DNA from: JANQJA01 sp040880285
GTDB taxonomy: Bacteria > Pseudomonadota > Gammaproteobacteria > Pseudomonadales > Azotimanducaceae
DNA length: 22,260 nucleotides
Direction: 5' to 3'
NCBI GenBank assembly: GCA_040880285.1
Contig: JBBDIT010000048.1
Coordinates: 1-22,260 of the forward strand
Under the pieces are notes generated by a model. It saw only the letters and a list, made by a program, of their open reading frames with translations. It had not been told where the DNA came from and did no database searches. The first letter of the stretch is position 1, and every line of letters begins with the position of its first letter. Shown here piece by piece: positions 1 to 7,961 of the stretch. Made by a program: the position numbers and the translations under genes.

Positions 1-197
1 GCGATTCCACCCAATGCCTTGATTTCATTTACCACGGCTTGCGCGGTATTACCGGATCCGGTTCCATCGACGGCACCACCGAGATCATTGACCACCACAC
101 TCGCGCCGCGCCTGGCAAATTCAATCGCATGCGAGCGTCCGAGCCCACGCCCGGCACCGGTGACAACGACTACCTTGTCTTCAAAATCCTTGTTCAC
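1..197 (-). CDS. Short-chain dehydrogenase, MFE-2/HSD17B4-like (partial, N-terminus only)
   Basis: Only the first 65 codons lie in the window; the gene runs off the left edge. The translation opens with a Rossmann strand and the glycine-rich NAD(P)-binding motif TGAGRGLGR at about residues 13-21, then VVVNDLGG at about residues 33-40. The acidic NDLGG end of strand 2 followed by AVDGTGSG is typical of the 3-hydroxyacyl-CoA dehydrogenase domain of peroxisomal-type multifunctional enzymes and their bacterial relatives, which act on beta-oxidation-like intermediates. The start chosen is a GTG at 195-197, with a GAGGT stretch a few bases upstream. The catalytic Ser-Tyr-Lys residues are outside the window, so the SDR superfamily is firm and the substrate class is inferred. 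Confidence 0.85.
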   Translation of the reverse strand, partial: MNKDFEDKVVVVTGAGRGLGRSHAIEFARRGASVVVNDLGGAVDGTGSGNTAQAVVNEIKALGGI

Positions 198-433
198 AAT
201 AACCTCGGGTAAGCAATCCCTGATTGAAGGTGAAACTAGCGTAGCGTTTTGCCGTGGACGAGACAAATCCTAATTGATGACCGAGGCAACCTCGTAACAA
301 GCGCGGGTTTTCGTTGGGACAAGGCGGATCACATGGAGGAAAATCGCGAATATGCCCTGAATTCGCCAGGCTTCCGGAATAGGATCCAACTCCGTCCTGG
401 AGGGAATAGACCGTGTTCAGCGGTTCCCCAACT

Positions 434-919
434 TCAGTTATCCCGGATCATTATCAAGTAAGGCACGTTGGCACGTTCGTCATGGAACTCGCTGTGCTTT
501 CGAAACCCGAACTGTCGATATAGCTTCTTCGCACGTTCGTTGAAGTCCGCAACCGTCAACCTGTAGGCAGCCGGTTCTGAATTACGGGCAGCGAAATCCA
601 GTATGGCATCGAAGAAGGCTTTACCATGACCACTTCCGGTGAGCTCGGGTTTCATACCAAGACCAATATCAAGTGCATTGGCACTATAGTCGCCACCAGG
701 TACCTGGCCATCCTGACCGTATGAGCAAAATCCAATAAAGCCTTCATCGTCACAGACAATGGCAAAAAACCCCAATTCCGGGCGCAGAAACTCCCTGACG
801 TATTGTTCATGGTGACTGTCTTCGGGAGGATCATAAAAATTATATGGAGGCGGATAGCGCCAACCGAGTATTGCCCTGGCATGTTCCTCACGTAGCGGTT
901 CAACCCGATAACTGGACAT
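434..919 (-). CDS. GNAT family N-acetyltransferase
   Basis: This is a 161-residue protein with the GNAT fold, expected to move an acetyl group from acetyl-CoA to an unknown amine. Visible marks are the central strand LDIGLGMKPEL followed by the pyrophosphate-binding loop GSGHGKAF, which fits the Q/RxxGxG/A motif loosely, and the C-terminal NERAKKLYRQFGF, a very typical GNAT motif B region. The N-terminal half has an aromatic patch (YPPPYNFYD) that may line the acceptor site. The ATG at 919 is preferred over an in-frame start 20 codons upstream because AGGTGAG lies about nine bases before it. It stands alone on the minus strand, 236 bases upstream of the partial SDR. Family is secure; substrate is unknown. 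Confidence 0.88.
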   Translation of the reverse strand: MSSYRVEPLREEHARAILGWRYPPPYNFYDPPEDSHHEQYVREFLRPELGFFAIVCDDEGFIGFCSYGQDGQVPGGDYSANALDIGLGMKPELTGSGHGKAFFDAILDFAARNSEPAAYRLTVADFNERAKKLYRQFGFRKHSEFHDERANVPYLIMIRDN

Positions 920-984
920 CGTCAACCACTCACCTGATTTCGAACTGACATGCCTCGATGATGGCTTTTTGAAACTCAAACTTC

Positions 985-1018
985 AATGTTAACGAGAGTC
1001 TAATGTTAGCGAGAGTCG
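985..1018. repeat. Two tandem copies of a 17-bp unit
   Basis: The unit at 985-1001 (AATGTTAACGAGAGTCT) is repeated directly at 1002-1018 with two mismatches, at unit positions 8 and 17. The first four bases of a third unit (AATG) overlap the ATG of the small ORF that begins at 1020. Each unit carries an ATG and a GAGAG stretch, so the second copy may serve as a weak ribosome-binding site for that ORF. It could be a simple slippage duplication or a paired binding site. Confidence 0.75.
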
Positions 1019-1019
1019 A

Positions 1020-1175
1020 ATGAAAAATCTCGTGCTTCTGGTAATACTAACGATTGCAGTGAAGCTGATGCAATCTTTGGTCAGCGTCACGAGAGCCGAT
1101 AGATGGGTTCCCCGGACCGCCCCTGCTGACCTCACTGTCGAGGGTGTCAAAAGAATGATTCCGCTTCACCCTTGA
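1020..1175 (+). CDS. Small ORF, 51 residues, hydrophobic N-terminus, unrecognised
   Basis: An ATG at 1020 opens an uninterrupted 51-codon frame ending in TGA at 1173-1175. The protein begins MKNLVLLVILTIAVKLMQSL, which reads as a single transmembrane segment or an uncleaved signal anchor, then a short polar tail with arginines, a tryptophan and prolines (ADRWVPRTAPAD). GAGAG sits four bases before the ATG. It lies 30 bases upstream of the M20 peptidase on the same strand and could be co-transcribed with it. No family is recognised and no function is proposed. The main argument for it is the coherent membrane-like start in an otherwise empty 286-base gap; it could still be chance. Confidence 0.4.
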   Translation: MKNLVLLVILTIAVKLMQSLVSVTRADRWVPRTAPADLTVEGVKRMIPLHP

Positions 1176-1205
1176 TTGAATCCTGAAGTTGGTTAAGCTG
1201 AAACG

Positions 1206-2597
1206 ATGCGCAATCTGATTCTGGCCCTTTTTCTGTTCACGCCATCGGCTTTGTGTTCCGTCGATCTTGACCGATTGCGTCAGGATTCGCTCGCGACACT
1301 GGTTGACCTTATTCGCCTGGACACATCACAACCCGCAGGCAATGAAATCCTCGCGGCCAACTATTTGAAACAACGCCTCGACGCTGAAGGTATCGCCAGC
1401 ACGATCTACGAGTCTGCCCCAGGCAGGGCAAGCATCGTCGCCCGGGTCAAAGGAAACGGTTCCAAACAACCGCTTCTTTTGCTGGGCCATACGGATGTCG
1501 TCACAGTCGAACGGGATAACTGGGAGTTTGACCCCTTCTCTGGTACGGTCGCTGACGGCAAAATCTTCGGTCGTGGTGCTGCAGACGACAAGGGTATCGT
1601 GGCGACAACATTCGAAATATTGCTGGCCCTTCACCGCAACCGGATTGCGCTGGATCGCGATGTGATATTCCTCGGCGTTGCCGATGAAGAAGGTGGTGGC
1701 AACCTTGGCATTACCTACATGGTAGAACACCACCTCCCGGCGATTATGGCAGAATTCGCGATCAACGAAGGGGGCCGGGGTTACATTGACCCGGAAACAG
1801 GTGAGTATCTCAACTTCCAGATCGGTACCGCCGAGAAGACTCCAACTCGCGCTCGCCTCGTGGTCAAGGGTCGCGCCGGACACGGCTCGGTTCCAACCCG
1901 GGATAACGCCATCGGCGTTCTGGCCCGAGCGGTGACACGCCTGTTTGAGAGTCCGCTGCCAATGGCACTCAATGAGACGACCCGGACCTTCTTCGAGCGA
2001 CTTGCGCAATCAAGCCCGGCATCCGAGGCAGAAATTTATCGTGCCATTCTGGAACCTGACCCGGATCTTGCCGTGCAGGAAAAGTTGAGAGACATCAATC
2101 CCTACTACTATTCGATTATAAGGACCTCAGTTTCGCCCACCATCATACAAGGTGGTTACCAACGTAATGTAATCCCGTCTGAAGCCGTTGCCACACTGGA
2201 CATTCGAGCACTACCCGGCATCGATATAGAAGAGATGTTTGAAACGGTTCGGCAAATTATCGACGATCCCGCTGTCCAGATCAGGCCCATGAAGGTCACA
2301 CGGCCCCCGCACCAGCCATCGCCACTTGACACAACACTATTTCGCACTTTTGAGCAGGTGCTGACCAGACAGCATCCCGAAGCGGTGGTATTACCCGTGA
2401 TGTTGACGGGCGCAACCGATTCAGCGCAACTGCGCGCCGCCGGGATACCCACCTATGGCTTCGGTCCGGGTATCGTCGTTGGTGACGACAATGGCATTCA
2501 CGGCAACAATGAATATCTACGCCTTCCGCCTTTCTTCGAGTACGTCAACTTGATGTGGCAGATTGTCGAACACGTTGCCGTGACTCGCCAGGAGTAA
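1206..2597 (+). CDS. Exported M20 family metallopeptidase
   Basis: A 463-residue zinc-dependent exopeptidase of the M20/M28-like amidohydrolase group (carboxypeptidase G2, ArgE and DapE relatives). The N-terminus (MRNLILALFLFTPSALC) is a signal peptide, so it should act in the periplasm. Metal and catalytic motifs are complete: GHTDVV with H95 and D97, GRGAADDKG with the metal-bridging D127, DEEGGG with the catalytic E161 and metal ligand E162, NEGG near residue 188, and a C-terminal GIHGNNEY carrying the last metal histidine. A lid/dimerisation domain (GRAGHGSVPT onward) occupies roughly residues 220-330. It probably trims peptides or N-acylated amino acids. The gene meets the nitronate monooxygenase-like gene tail to tail, with four bases between stop codons. 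Confidence 0.93.
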   Translation: MRNLILALFLFTPSALCSVDLDRLRQDSLATLVDLIRLDTSQPAGNEILAANYLKQRLDAEGIASTIYESAPGRASIVARVKGNGSKQPLLLLGHTDVVTVERDNWEFDPFSGTVADGKIFGRGAADDKGIVATTFEILLALHRNRIALDRDVIFLGVADEEGGGNLGITYMVEHHLPAIMAEFAINEGGRGYIDPETGEYLNFQIGTAEKTPTRARLVVKGRAGHGSVPTRDNAIGVLARAVTRLFESPLPMALNETTRTFFERLAQSSPASEAEIYRAILEPDPDLAVQEKLRDINPYYYSIIRTSVSPTIIQGGYQRNVIPSEAVATLDIRALPGIDIEEMFETVRQIIDDPAVQIRPMKVTRPPHQPSPLDTTLFRTFEQVLTRQHPEAVVLPVMLTGATDSAQLRAAGIPTYGFGPGIVVGDDNGIHGNNEYLRLPPFFEYVNLMWQIVEHVAVTRQE

Positions 2598-2601
2598 CCC
2601 G

Positions 2602-3729
2602 CTATAGGTATTTCGCAGCACGAGTCAGCGACGCCTCTGCACCCTCAACAATATCCCTGAAAATATCTGCAGCAGGTCGTATCGCCTTGATGAGGCCCAT
2701 GCCCTGGCCGGCAAATCCCGGATTCACGTCCGCCCGCCCCGCGGCACTGCCCGCGGCCATTACCGGGCCTGCGACAATGCCCTGGTACGGCATAGGCAAA
2801 GGTTTGATGTCGGCTTGCTCCCAGGCATCAGTCCATTTGCTCCGAATGATCCTGGCCGGTTTCCCGGTGACTGAACGTGAAATTACCGTGCCTTCTTCTG
2901 TACCTTCTACCAGCGCTTCTTTCTGGTGTTGCAGGATGCCAGACTCTTCTGCCGCCAGGAATGCCGTCCCGATCCATGCGCCAGCTGCACCTAACATCAT
3001 CGCTGCCGCAACGCCACGACCGTCAGTGATCCCGCCGGCACCCAGCACGGGAATAGCACCGACTGCATCAACCACCTGTGGTATGAGCGCCATTGCGCCT
3101 ACGGGCGAATTATGCCCGCCGGCATCATGCCCCTGGGCAACAATAACGTCGAGACCAGTAGATGCTACCTGCACGGCATGACGTACCGCGCCCACCACCG
3201 CCATCACCCTGGTACCATTGTAACGAAACTCATCCATCCAGGGCCCCGGGTTACCCAGACCCGCTGCATAGACAGGAATTTTCTCATCGACGCATACCTG
3301 CATCTGGGCCTCAAAAAATTCCTTGCTGAAAATCGGTAAGTCATCACCTGATGACTCCCTCCTGCGATCCGCGTAAGGATCCTTCAGGTTTTCCCGTTCC
3401 ATAAACTGTTTGGCAAACGCCATATGTCCTTTCAACAGTTCCATCGGATCTTCAGCATCGTCTTTGCCGTCAGCGGCGGTCTGGGCTGCACGCCGGACCG
3501 AGGCCGGTAATAACGTATCGACTCCGAAGGGCTTGTCAGTCAATTCGCGCGTACGCCTGATCCACTCTCGCAGCTGTTCTGGCTGGCATGCAGCGGCTCC
3601 CAACACACCCAGTCCTCCCGCGTTGGATACAGCAGCAGCCAGTTCAGGCGTACTGGCACCACCCATCCCCGCGAGTACGACCGGGTACTCAATTTCAAAA
3701 ATATCGCAAACCGAACTATGAAGCTTCAT
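2602..3729 (-). CDS. Nitronate monooxygenase family flavoprotein
   Basis: A 375-residue FMN-dependent TIM-barrel protein of the 2-nitropropane dioxygenase/nitronate monooxygenase family. It shows the N-terminal VVLAGMGGASTPELAAAVSNAGG region, the segment QGHDAGGH with the conserved active-site histidine region, and the phosphate-binding stretch VLGAGGITDGRGVAAAM followed by GAWIGTAFL. Family members oxidise alkyl nitronates or act as enoyl reductases (FabK-like); the sequence does not decide which. The ATG at 3729 is preferred because AGAGGG lies seven bases before it and it begins just 13 bases after the upstream SDR stop; an alternative in-frame start at 3768 would overlap that gene. It forms a two-gene minus-strand operon with the SDR. 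Confidence 0.88.
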   Translation of the reverse strand: MKLHSSVCDIFEIEYPVVLAGMGGASTPELAAAVSNAGGLGVLGAAACQPEQLREWIRRTRELTDKPFGVDTLLPASVRRAAQTAADGKDDAEDPMELLKGHMAFAKQFMERENLKDPYADRRRESSGDDLPIFSKEFFEAQMQVCVDEKIPVYAAGLGNPGPWMDEFRYNGTRVMAVVGAVRHAVQVASTGLDVIVAQGHDAGGHNSPVGAMALIPQVVDAVGAIPVLGAGGITDGRGVAAAMMLGAAGAWIGTAFLAAEESGILQHQKEALVEGTEEGTVISRSVTGKPARIIRSKWTDAWEQADIKPLPMPYQGIVAGPVMAAGSAAGRADVNPGFAGQGMGLIKAIRPAADIFRDIVEGAEASLTRAAKYL

Positions 3730-3742
3730 GGGTATACCCTCT

Positions 3743-4510
3743 TTAAGTAATGCTGTAGCCACCGTCAACCGGCAATGAGATACCAGTCACAAAATCTGCC
3801 GCGTGAGATGCCAGGAATACCGCGGCACCCGCCATTTCCTCCGGCTCACCAAATCGGCCCGTTGGGGTCCTGGCGATAATCGAATCGTAGAATGCCTTGT
3901 TGTCGATTGCCGGTGCCGTCATATCCGTTGTAATCCAACCGGGTAAAATGACATTGACCTGAATGTTGTCCCTGGCCCAGGCAACCGCCAGGGATTTTGT
4001 CAATTGCACGACGCCACCTTTACTCGCCGAGTAGGGGGCACCAAAAGGACTACCGAAAATTGAATACATAGACCCGATATTGATGATCTTGCCACCGCCG
4101 ATGCTTTTCATGTGTGGATGACAGGCCTGGGAAAATCGGAGCACTGACTTCAGGTTGACATCCAAAACCTGATCCCAAATCACCTCTTCCAACAACTCAG
4201 GTACTCCACCACTGGCCACGCCAGCATTATTCACCAGAATATCAACACTGCCATATTGATCCCGGGCCTGACTGACGCAATGATCTATATCAACCTGCCT
4301 CGTGACATCGCAGGTAATGGCGATTGCATTGCCGCCCTTGCTTTCAACTTGTGCCAGCGCGGCCCGGTTCTTGCTCGCATCACGTCCCGCGATGATCAGG
4401 TTGGCACCGGCACTGGCCAGCCCCAGCCCAATACCGAGACCAATACCACCATTGCCACCGGTGACAATGGCGGTTTTGCCACTCAAGTCAAATAATTTTC
4501 CCGGCAACAC
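3743..4510 (-). CDS. SDR family oxidoreductase (FabG/gluconate dehydrogenase-like)
   Basis: A classical short-chain dehydrogenase of about 255 residues. Visible are the cofactor motif TGGNGGIGLGIG, CDVTRQVD, the NNAG structural motif, the catalytic serine region INIGSM, the catalytic YSASK, and a C-terminal PVDGGYSIT. It should oxidise or reduce an alcohol/ketone pair with NAD(P)(H); the AGRD after strand 2 leans towards NADP. No ATG opens the frame. A GTG at 4508-4510 follows a GAGGGGAG stretch closely, and a TTG at 4505-4507 has better spacing; a further TTG at 4531 would add seven residues. It lies 13 bases upstream of the nitronate monooxygenase-like gene, so the two probably act together on one catabolic route. 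Substrate unknown. Confidence 0.9.
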   Translation of the reverse strand: MLPGKLFDLSGKTAIVTGGNGGIGLGIGLGLASAGANLIIAGRDASKNRAALAQVESKGGNAIAITCDVTRQVDIDHCVSQARDQYGSVDILVNNAGVASGGVPELLEEVIWDQVLDVNLKSVLRFSQACHPHMKSIGGGKIINIGSMYSIFGSPFGAPYSASKGGVVQLTKSLAVAWARDNIQVNVILPGWITTDMTAPAIDNKAFYDSIIARTPTGRFGEPEEMAGAAVFLASHAADFVTGISLPVDGGYSIT

Positions 4511-4634
4511 ACTCCCCTCTTGCTTAATCAATGAAGCATTTCATAATACATTAAATGATCAGGCGGGTGAGCGAGCATCTGACTTGTGCGCACAATACCT
4601 ATCTGCAATCAAACAAGAATTTCAGGCATCGAAC

Positions 4635-5348
4635 ATGACTGCTACCAAAAAGGTTTATTACGAAGACAGCTACAGGAAAAGCCTGAGCGCAACCGTAACC
4701 TGCGTCGACGGCGAATGGATCGAACTTGACCAGACGATCTTTTATCCGGAGGGTGGTGGACAACCGGGTGACACTGGTGAGCTCCATGCCAGTAGCGTTT
4801 CGTTTCGAATCCTGGACACCAGAAAAGGTAGCAACCCTGATACCATTCGCCACCAATTGGATTCAGTCCATCATGGTCTGTCCCAGGGTGAGACGGTTAC
4901 CATGGAACTCGACTGGGACCGCCGCTACAGGCACATGCGAATGCATACCAGCATGCACCTCCTCGGTTCCTTGATTCCGGTCCCGGTCACCGGTGGTAGC
5001 GTCGGTGAGGAGAAAAGCCGTCTCGATTTCGACCTCGGAGATCACCAGATCGATAAGGAAGATCTGACGGAAAAAATGAACCAGTTGATCGAAGCCGCGC
5101 ATCCTGTCCGGTTTGAATCCATCACCGACAAGGAGTTGGATGAAAATCCCGGGCTGGTGCGCACCATGAGCGTACAGCCACCCAGAGGCGTCGGGATTAT
5201 CCGCATGGTTCGGGTAGTGGACGTCGACTATCAACCCTGTGGTGGGACACATATTTCCAACACCAGCGAAATCGGCCAGGTGCGGATATCAAAAATCGAA
5301 AACAAGGGAAAGCGCAACAGGCGGGTACACCTTGTGTTCGACGAGTAA
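4635..5348 (+). CDS. Free-standing alanyl-tRNA editing protein (AlaX type)
   Basis: A 237-residue relative of the AlaRS editing domain that hydrolyses mischarged Ser- or Gly-tRNA(Ala). The zinc and active-site ligands are intact: HTSMH (H104, H108) and CGGTH (C202, H206), with the family FYPEGGGQPGD segment at about residues 36-46. The length and the absence of the AlaRS C-terminal domain match the shorter AlaX group. The start chosen is the ATG at 4635; the frame remains open upstream but the extra residues are the antisense of the SDR and have no family similarity. No strong Shine-Dalgarno is visible. The gene diverges from the SDR and ends nine bases from the tail of the radical SAM gene. 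Confidence 0.92.
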   Translation: MTATKKVYYEDSYRKSLSATVTCVDGEWIELDQTIFYPEGGGQPGDTGELHASSVSFRILDTRKGSNPDTIRHQLDSVHHGLSQGETVTMELDWDRRYRHMRMHTSMHLLGSLIPVPVTGGSVGEEKSRLDFDLGDHQIDKEDLTEKMNQLIEAAHPVRFESITDKELDENPGLVRTMSVQPPRGVGIIRMVRVVDVDYQPCGGTHISNTSEIGQVRISKIENKGKRNRRVHLVFDE

Positions 5349-5357
5349 TAAAAACAG

Positions 5358-6446
5358 CTAATTGAATAGATCAAGTTGGTGATTGACCCGGCGAAATTGG
5401 GAAGTATCCAACCGGTACCGACCTTCAGTTGCCAGCCCCAACCGATCCGCGGCAATACGAAACCGCTGCTTTATAATGTCGGCGAATACGCCCTGCCCTG
5501 ACATCCGCGTATGAAAGCCGGACTGATAGTCATTGCCAGATCGACTCTGCTGCACCAGGCTCATGACGTGTGCTGCTTTATCCGGGAAGTGCTCTTTCAG
5601 CCACTCCCTGAACATCGCGCTGATCTCCAGTGGCAGCCTGAGGAAAATATAATTCGCCGACGCGGCGCCAGCGGCTTTACCTGCCGCCAGCAGATCTTCT
5701 ATCTCATGATCGTTAATAAATGGGATTATAGGCGCTGTCATCATGGTCACAGGTACACCGGCATCCGATAGCTGCTTGATGGTCCTGAGCCGTGCTGCAG
5801 GTGACGCCGTACGCGGCTCGAGCTTACGTTTCAGTTCGTTGTTGAGGGTAGTCACGCTCACCGCCACGGAGCAAAGTTGGCGACGGCTCATTTCTGCAAT
5901 CAGGTCGACATCACGCAGCACCATCGCGCTTTTTGTAATGAGCGAAAACGGATGGTTGAATTCATCCAGTACTTCAATGAGTTCCCGGGTAGTGCCAAGC
6001 CTTGCCTCCAGTGGCTGGTAAGGATCAGTATTGGCACCAATGGTGATGGTTTTACACTCATAGTTGGGATTGCTGAGGGCCTTTTTCAACAATGCCGCCG
6101 CACCCGGTTTGACAATGATCCTGGTTTCAAAGTCGAGGCCAGGCGACATATCCCAGTAAGCATGAGTGGGGCGCGCGTAGCAATAAATACAACCATGCTC
6201 ACAGCCACGGTAGGGGTTAATTGACTGGTCGAACGGTATATCCGGCGACTTGTTGGTTGTAATAATGGTCTTGACCTGCTCTTCGATAATTTCTGTCGCG
6301 ATAGAGCGTGGTTCATCCGCTTGCCACCAACCATCATGGAAATTTTCATACCGGTACCGCCCGAATCGGTTATCGGGATTGGTCAATGCCCCACGGCCCT
6401 TGATCGCGCGTTTTTCATCGGGAGTGTCTGTTTCAGGAGTGTCCAT
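5358..6446 (-). CDS. PA0069-family radical SAM protein
   Basis: A 362-residue member of the COG1533 (SplB-like) group. The 4Fe-4S cluster motif CxxxCxxC appears as CEHGCIYC (C82, C86, C89), preceded by the family hallmark INPYRG and followed by YARPTHAYWDMSPGLDFE. The N-terminal KGRGALTNPDNRFGRY is also characteristic of the PA0069 group. Downstream, TIGANTDPYQPLE and the segment ITKSAMVLRD continue the SAM barrel. Relatives include spore photoproduct lyase, but most proteins of this subgroup have no assigned substrate, so DNA repair is only a possibility. AGGATG lies shortly before the ATG at 6446. It diverges from the symporter gene across about 89 bases. Confidence 0.93.
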   Translation of the reverse strand: MDTPETDTPDEKRAIKGRGALTNPDNRFGRYRYENFHDGWWQADEPRSIATEIIEEQVKTIITTNKSPDIPFDQSINPYRGCEHGCIYCYARPTHAYWDMSPGLDFETRIIVKPGAAALLKKALSNPNYECKTITIGANTDPYQPLEARLGTTRELIEVLDEFNHPFSLITKSAMVLRDVDLIAEMSRRQLCSVAVSVTTLNNELKRKLEPRTASPAARLRTIKQLSDAGVPVTMMTAPIIPFINDHEIEDLLAAGKAAGAASANYIFLRLPLEISAMFREWLKEHFPDKAAHVMSLVQQSRSGNDYQSGFHTRMSGQGVFADIIKQRFRIAADRLGLATEGRYRLDTSQFRRVNHQLDLFN

Positions 6447-6466
6447 GTGCTACATCCTACCACTAC

Positions 6467-6480
6467 TGTATGCATATACA
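6467..6480. promoter_or_regulatory. Inverted repeat TGTAT-N4-ATACA in a divergent promoter region
   Basis: TGTAT at 6467-6471 and ATACA at 6476-6480 are perfect complements around a four-base centre. The site lies between the divergently transcribed radical SAM gene (start 6446) and symporter (start 6536), where promoters or an operator would be expected. A TATACA hexamer ends it. The arms are short, so chance is possible. Confidence 0.3.
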
Positions 6481-6535
6481 CTAGTGCTGTAGATGAGGAG
6501 TCGCGCAGGCTTCAGCGGATTTGCTATCATCCCCC

Positions 6536-7927
6536 ATGGCAAAAATCGAGCAACTCCTGATCGACTTCGGCAACTTTGCCTGGGGTCCGTGGCTGGTGAT
6601 CCTGATCCTCGGCAGCGGCCTTTATTTCCTGTATTTGTCACGACTGCTACCTTTTCGCTACCTGGGCCACAGCATTGCCTTGTTGCGCGGCAAATATGAC
6701 ACGGAAACCGGGCCCGGAGACATTACCCACTTCCAGGCACTATCCAGCGCCCTTGCCGGCACCATCGGCATGGGAAATATTGCCGGTGTCGCGGTCGCTA
6801 TCCACATCGGGGGCCCCGGCGCGGTCTTCTGGATGTGGGCAACCGCGGTTGTTGGCATCGCTACAAAATTTTTCACCTGTACGCTGGCGGTGATGTATCG
6901 TGGCAAAGATAGCGCCGGCCATATCCAGGGCGGGCCCATGTATGTCATTGTCGAGGGATTAGGCGAGCGCTGGCGGCCCCTTTCGATATTCTTCTGTGTC
7001 GCCGGCGTCGTCGGTTGCCTGCCGTTGTTCCAGACCAACCAGTTGGTGCAGACCATCCGGGAAGTGGTATTCATCGACCGGGGCTGGCTCGATGAATCCC
7101 AGTCCTTTGAATTCAACCTGATTGCGGGGCTGGTACTGGCCGCGACGACCGCCAGCGTTATATTCGGTGGCTTGCATCGGATTGCGCAGGTAGCCTCCAG
7201 ACTGGTCCCCACCATGGCGGCACTGTACGTGGGCACCGCGATCTTTATCCTGGTTATGAACTTTGAGCAAGTGCCCTATTATCTCGCTCTGATTGTCAGG
7301 GATGCCTTTGTCGGGACCGCCGTTGCCGGTGGCGCCATTGGAACCGTTATCGCAACCGGGGTACGCCGCGGTGTTTTTTCCAATGAAGCGGGCATCGGTA
7401 CCGAGGCGATGGCACACGGTGCTGTGCGTACCAATGAGCCGGTACGGGAAGGCCTGGTGGCCATGATGGGGCCGATCATCGATACATTAATTATCTGTAC
7501 TGCCACCGCACTGATCATCCTGATCTCGGGCGTGTGGCAAAATGGCGACGCCAACGGCGTCACGCTGACTGCACAGGCGTTCGAAGCCTCGATTCCGAAT
7601 ATCGGTATCTACATACTGGTGACCTGTATCGTTTTTTTCAGCGTCAGCACAATATTCAGCTACTCCTACTATGGCAGCAAGTGCCTTGGCTTTTTAATCG
7701 GGGCGGACAAACAACACCTGTACAACTATGTCATCGTGGCGATGATGATCGTCGCTTCCTTGTTGTCACTGGACGCTATGGTAGGTTTGGTTGACGGCGC
7801 CTTTGCGCTGATGGCGATACCAACCACGGTGTCCGCATTGCTCCTGAGTCCTCGAGTCATGCACGCTGCCAGGCTTTATTTCGCAAAACTGGATGCAGTG
7901 ACAGAAGCCTCAGAAGAGGCTCCCTAG
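6536..7927 (+). CDS. Sodium:alanine symporter family (AGCS) transporter
   Basis: A 463-residue inner-membrane protein that should import alanine or glycine with sodium. It has many hydrophobic helices, beginning WLVILILGSGLYFLYL, the GTIGMGNIAGVAVAI segment that lines the substrate and sodium sites in this family, and the AGCS signature region GGPMYVIVEGLG at about residues 129-140. RRGVFSNEAGIGTEAMAHG is also highly typical. The ATG at 6536 is preferred over a TTG five codons upstream. It is the only gene of its strand here, diverging from the radical SAM gene and ending 34 bases from the tail of the flavodoxin-like gene. Family is secure; alanine versus glycine preference cannot be told. 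Confidence 0.94.
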   Translation: MAKIEQLLIDFGNFAWGPWLVILILGSGLYFLYLSRLLPFRYLGHSIALLRGKYDTETGPGDITHFQALSSALAGTIGMGNIAGVAVAIHIGGPGAVFWMWATAVVGIATKFFTCTLAVMYRGKDSAGHIQGGPMYVIVEGLGERWRPLSIFFCVAGVVGCLPLFQTNQLVQTIREVVFIDRGWLDESQSFEFNLIAGLVLAATTASVIFGGLHRIAQVASRLVPTMAALYVGTAIFILVMNFEQVPYYLALIVRDAFVGTAVAGGAIGTVIATGVRRGVFSNEAGIGTEAMAHGAVRTNEPVREGLVAMMGPIIDTLIICTATALIILISGVWQNGDANGVTLTAQAFEASIPNIGIYILVTCIVFFSVSTIFSYSYYGSKCLGFLIGADKQHLYNYVIVAMMIVASLLSLDAMVGLVDGAFALMAIPTTVSALLLSPRVMHAARLYFAKLDAVTEASEEAP

Positions 7928-7961
7928 TCCCTTGACCCAAACGGACTGGATAAAAGTCTGG

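Noticed and set aside
249..461. 70-codon plus-strand frame between the partial SDR and the GNAT gene
   Set aside because: It starts at a non-ATG codon without a ribosome-binding site, overlaps the end of the GNAT gene antisense and shows no domain or signal pattern.
4302..4634. N-terminal extension of the AlaX frame
   Set aside because: The extra residues are low-complexity antisense of the SDR gene; the family similarity begins at the ATG at 4635.
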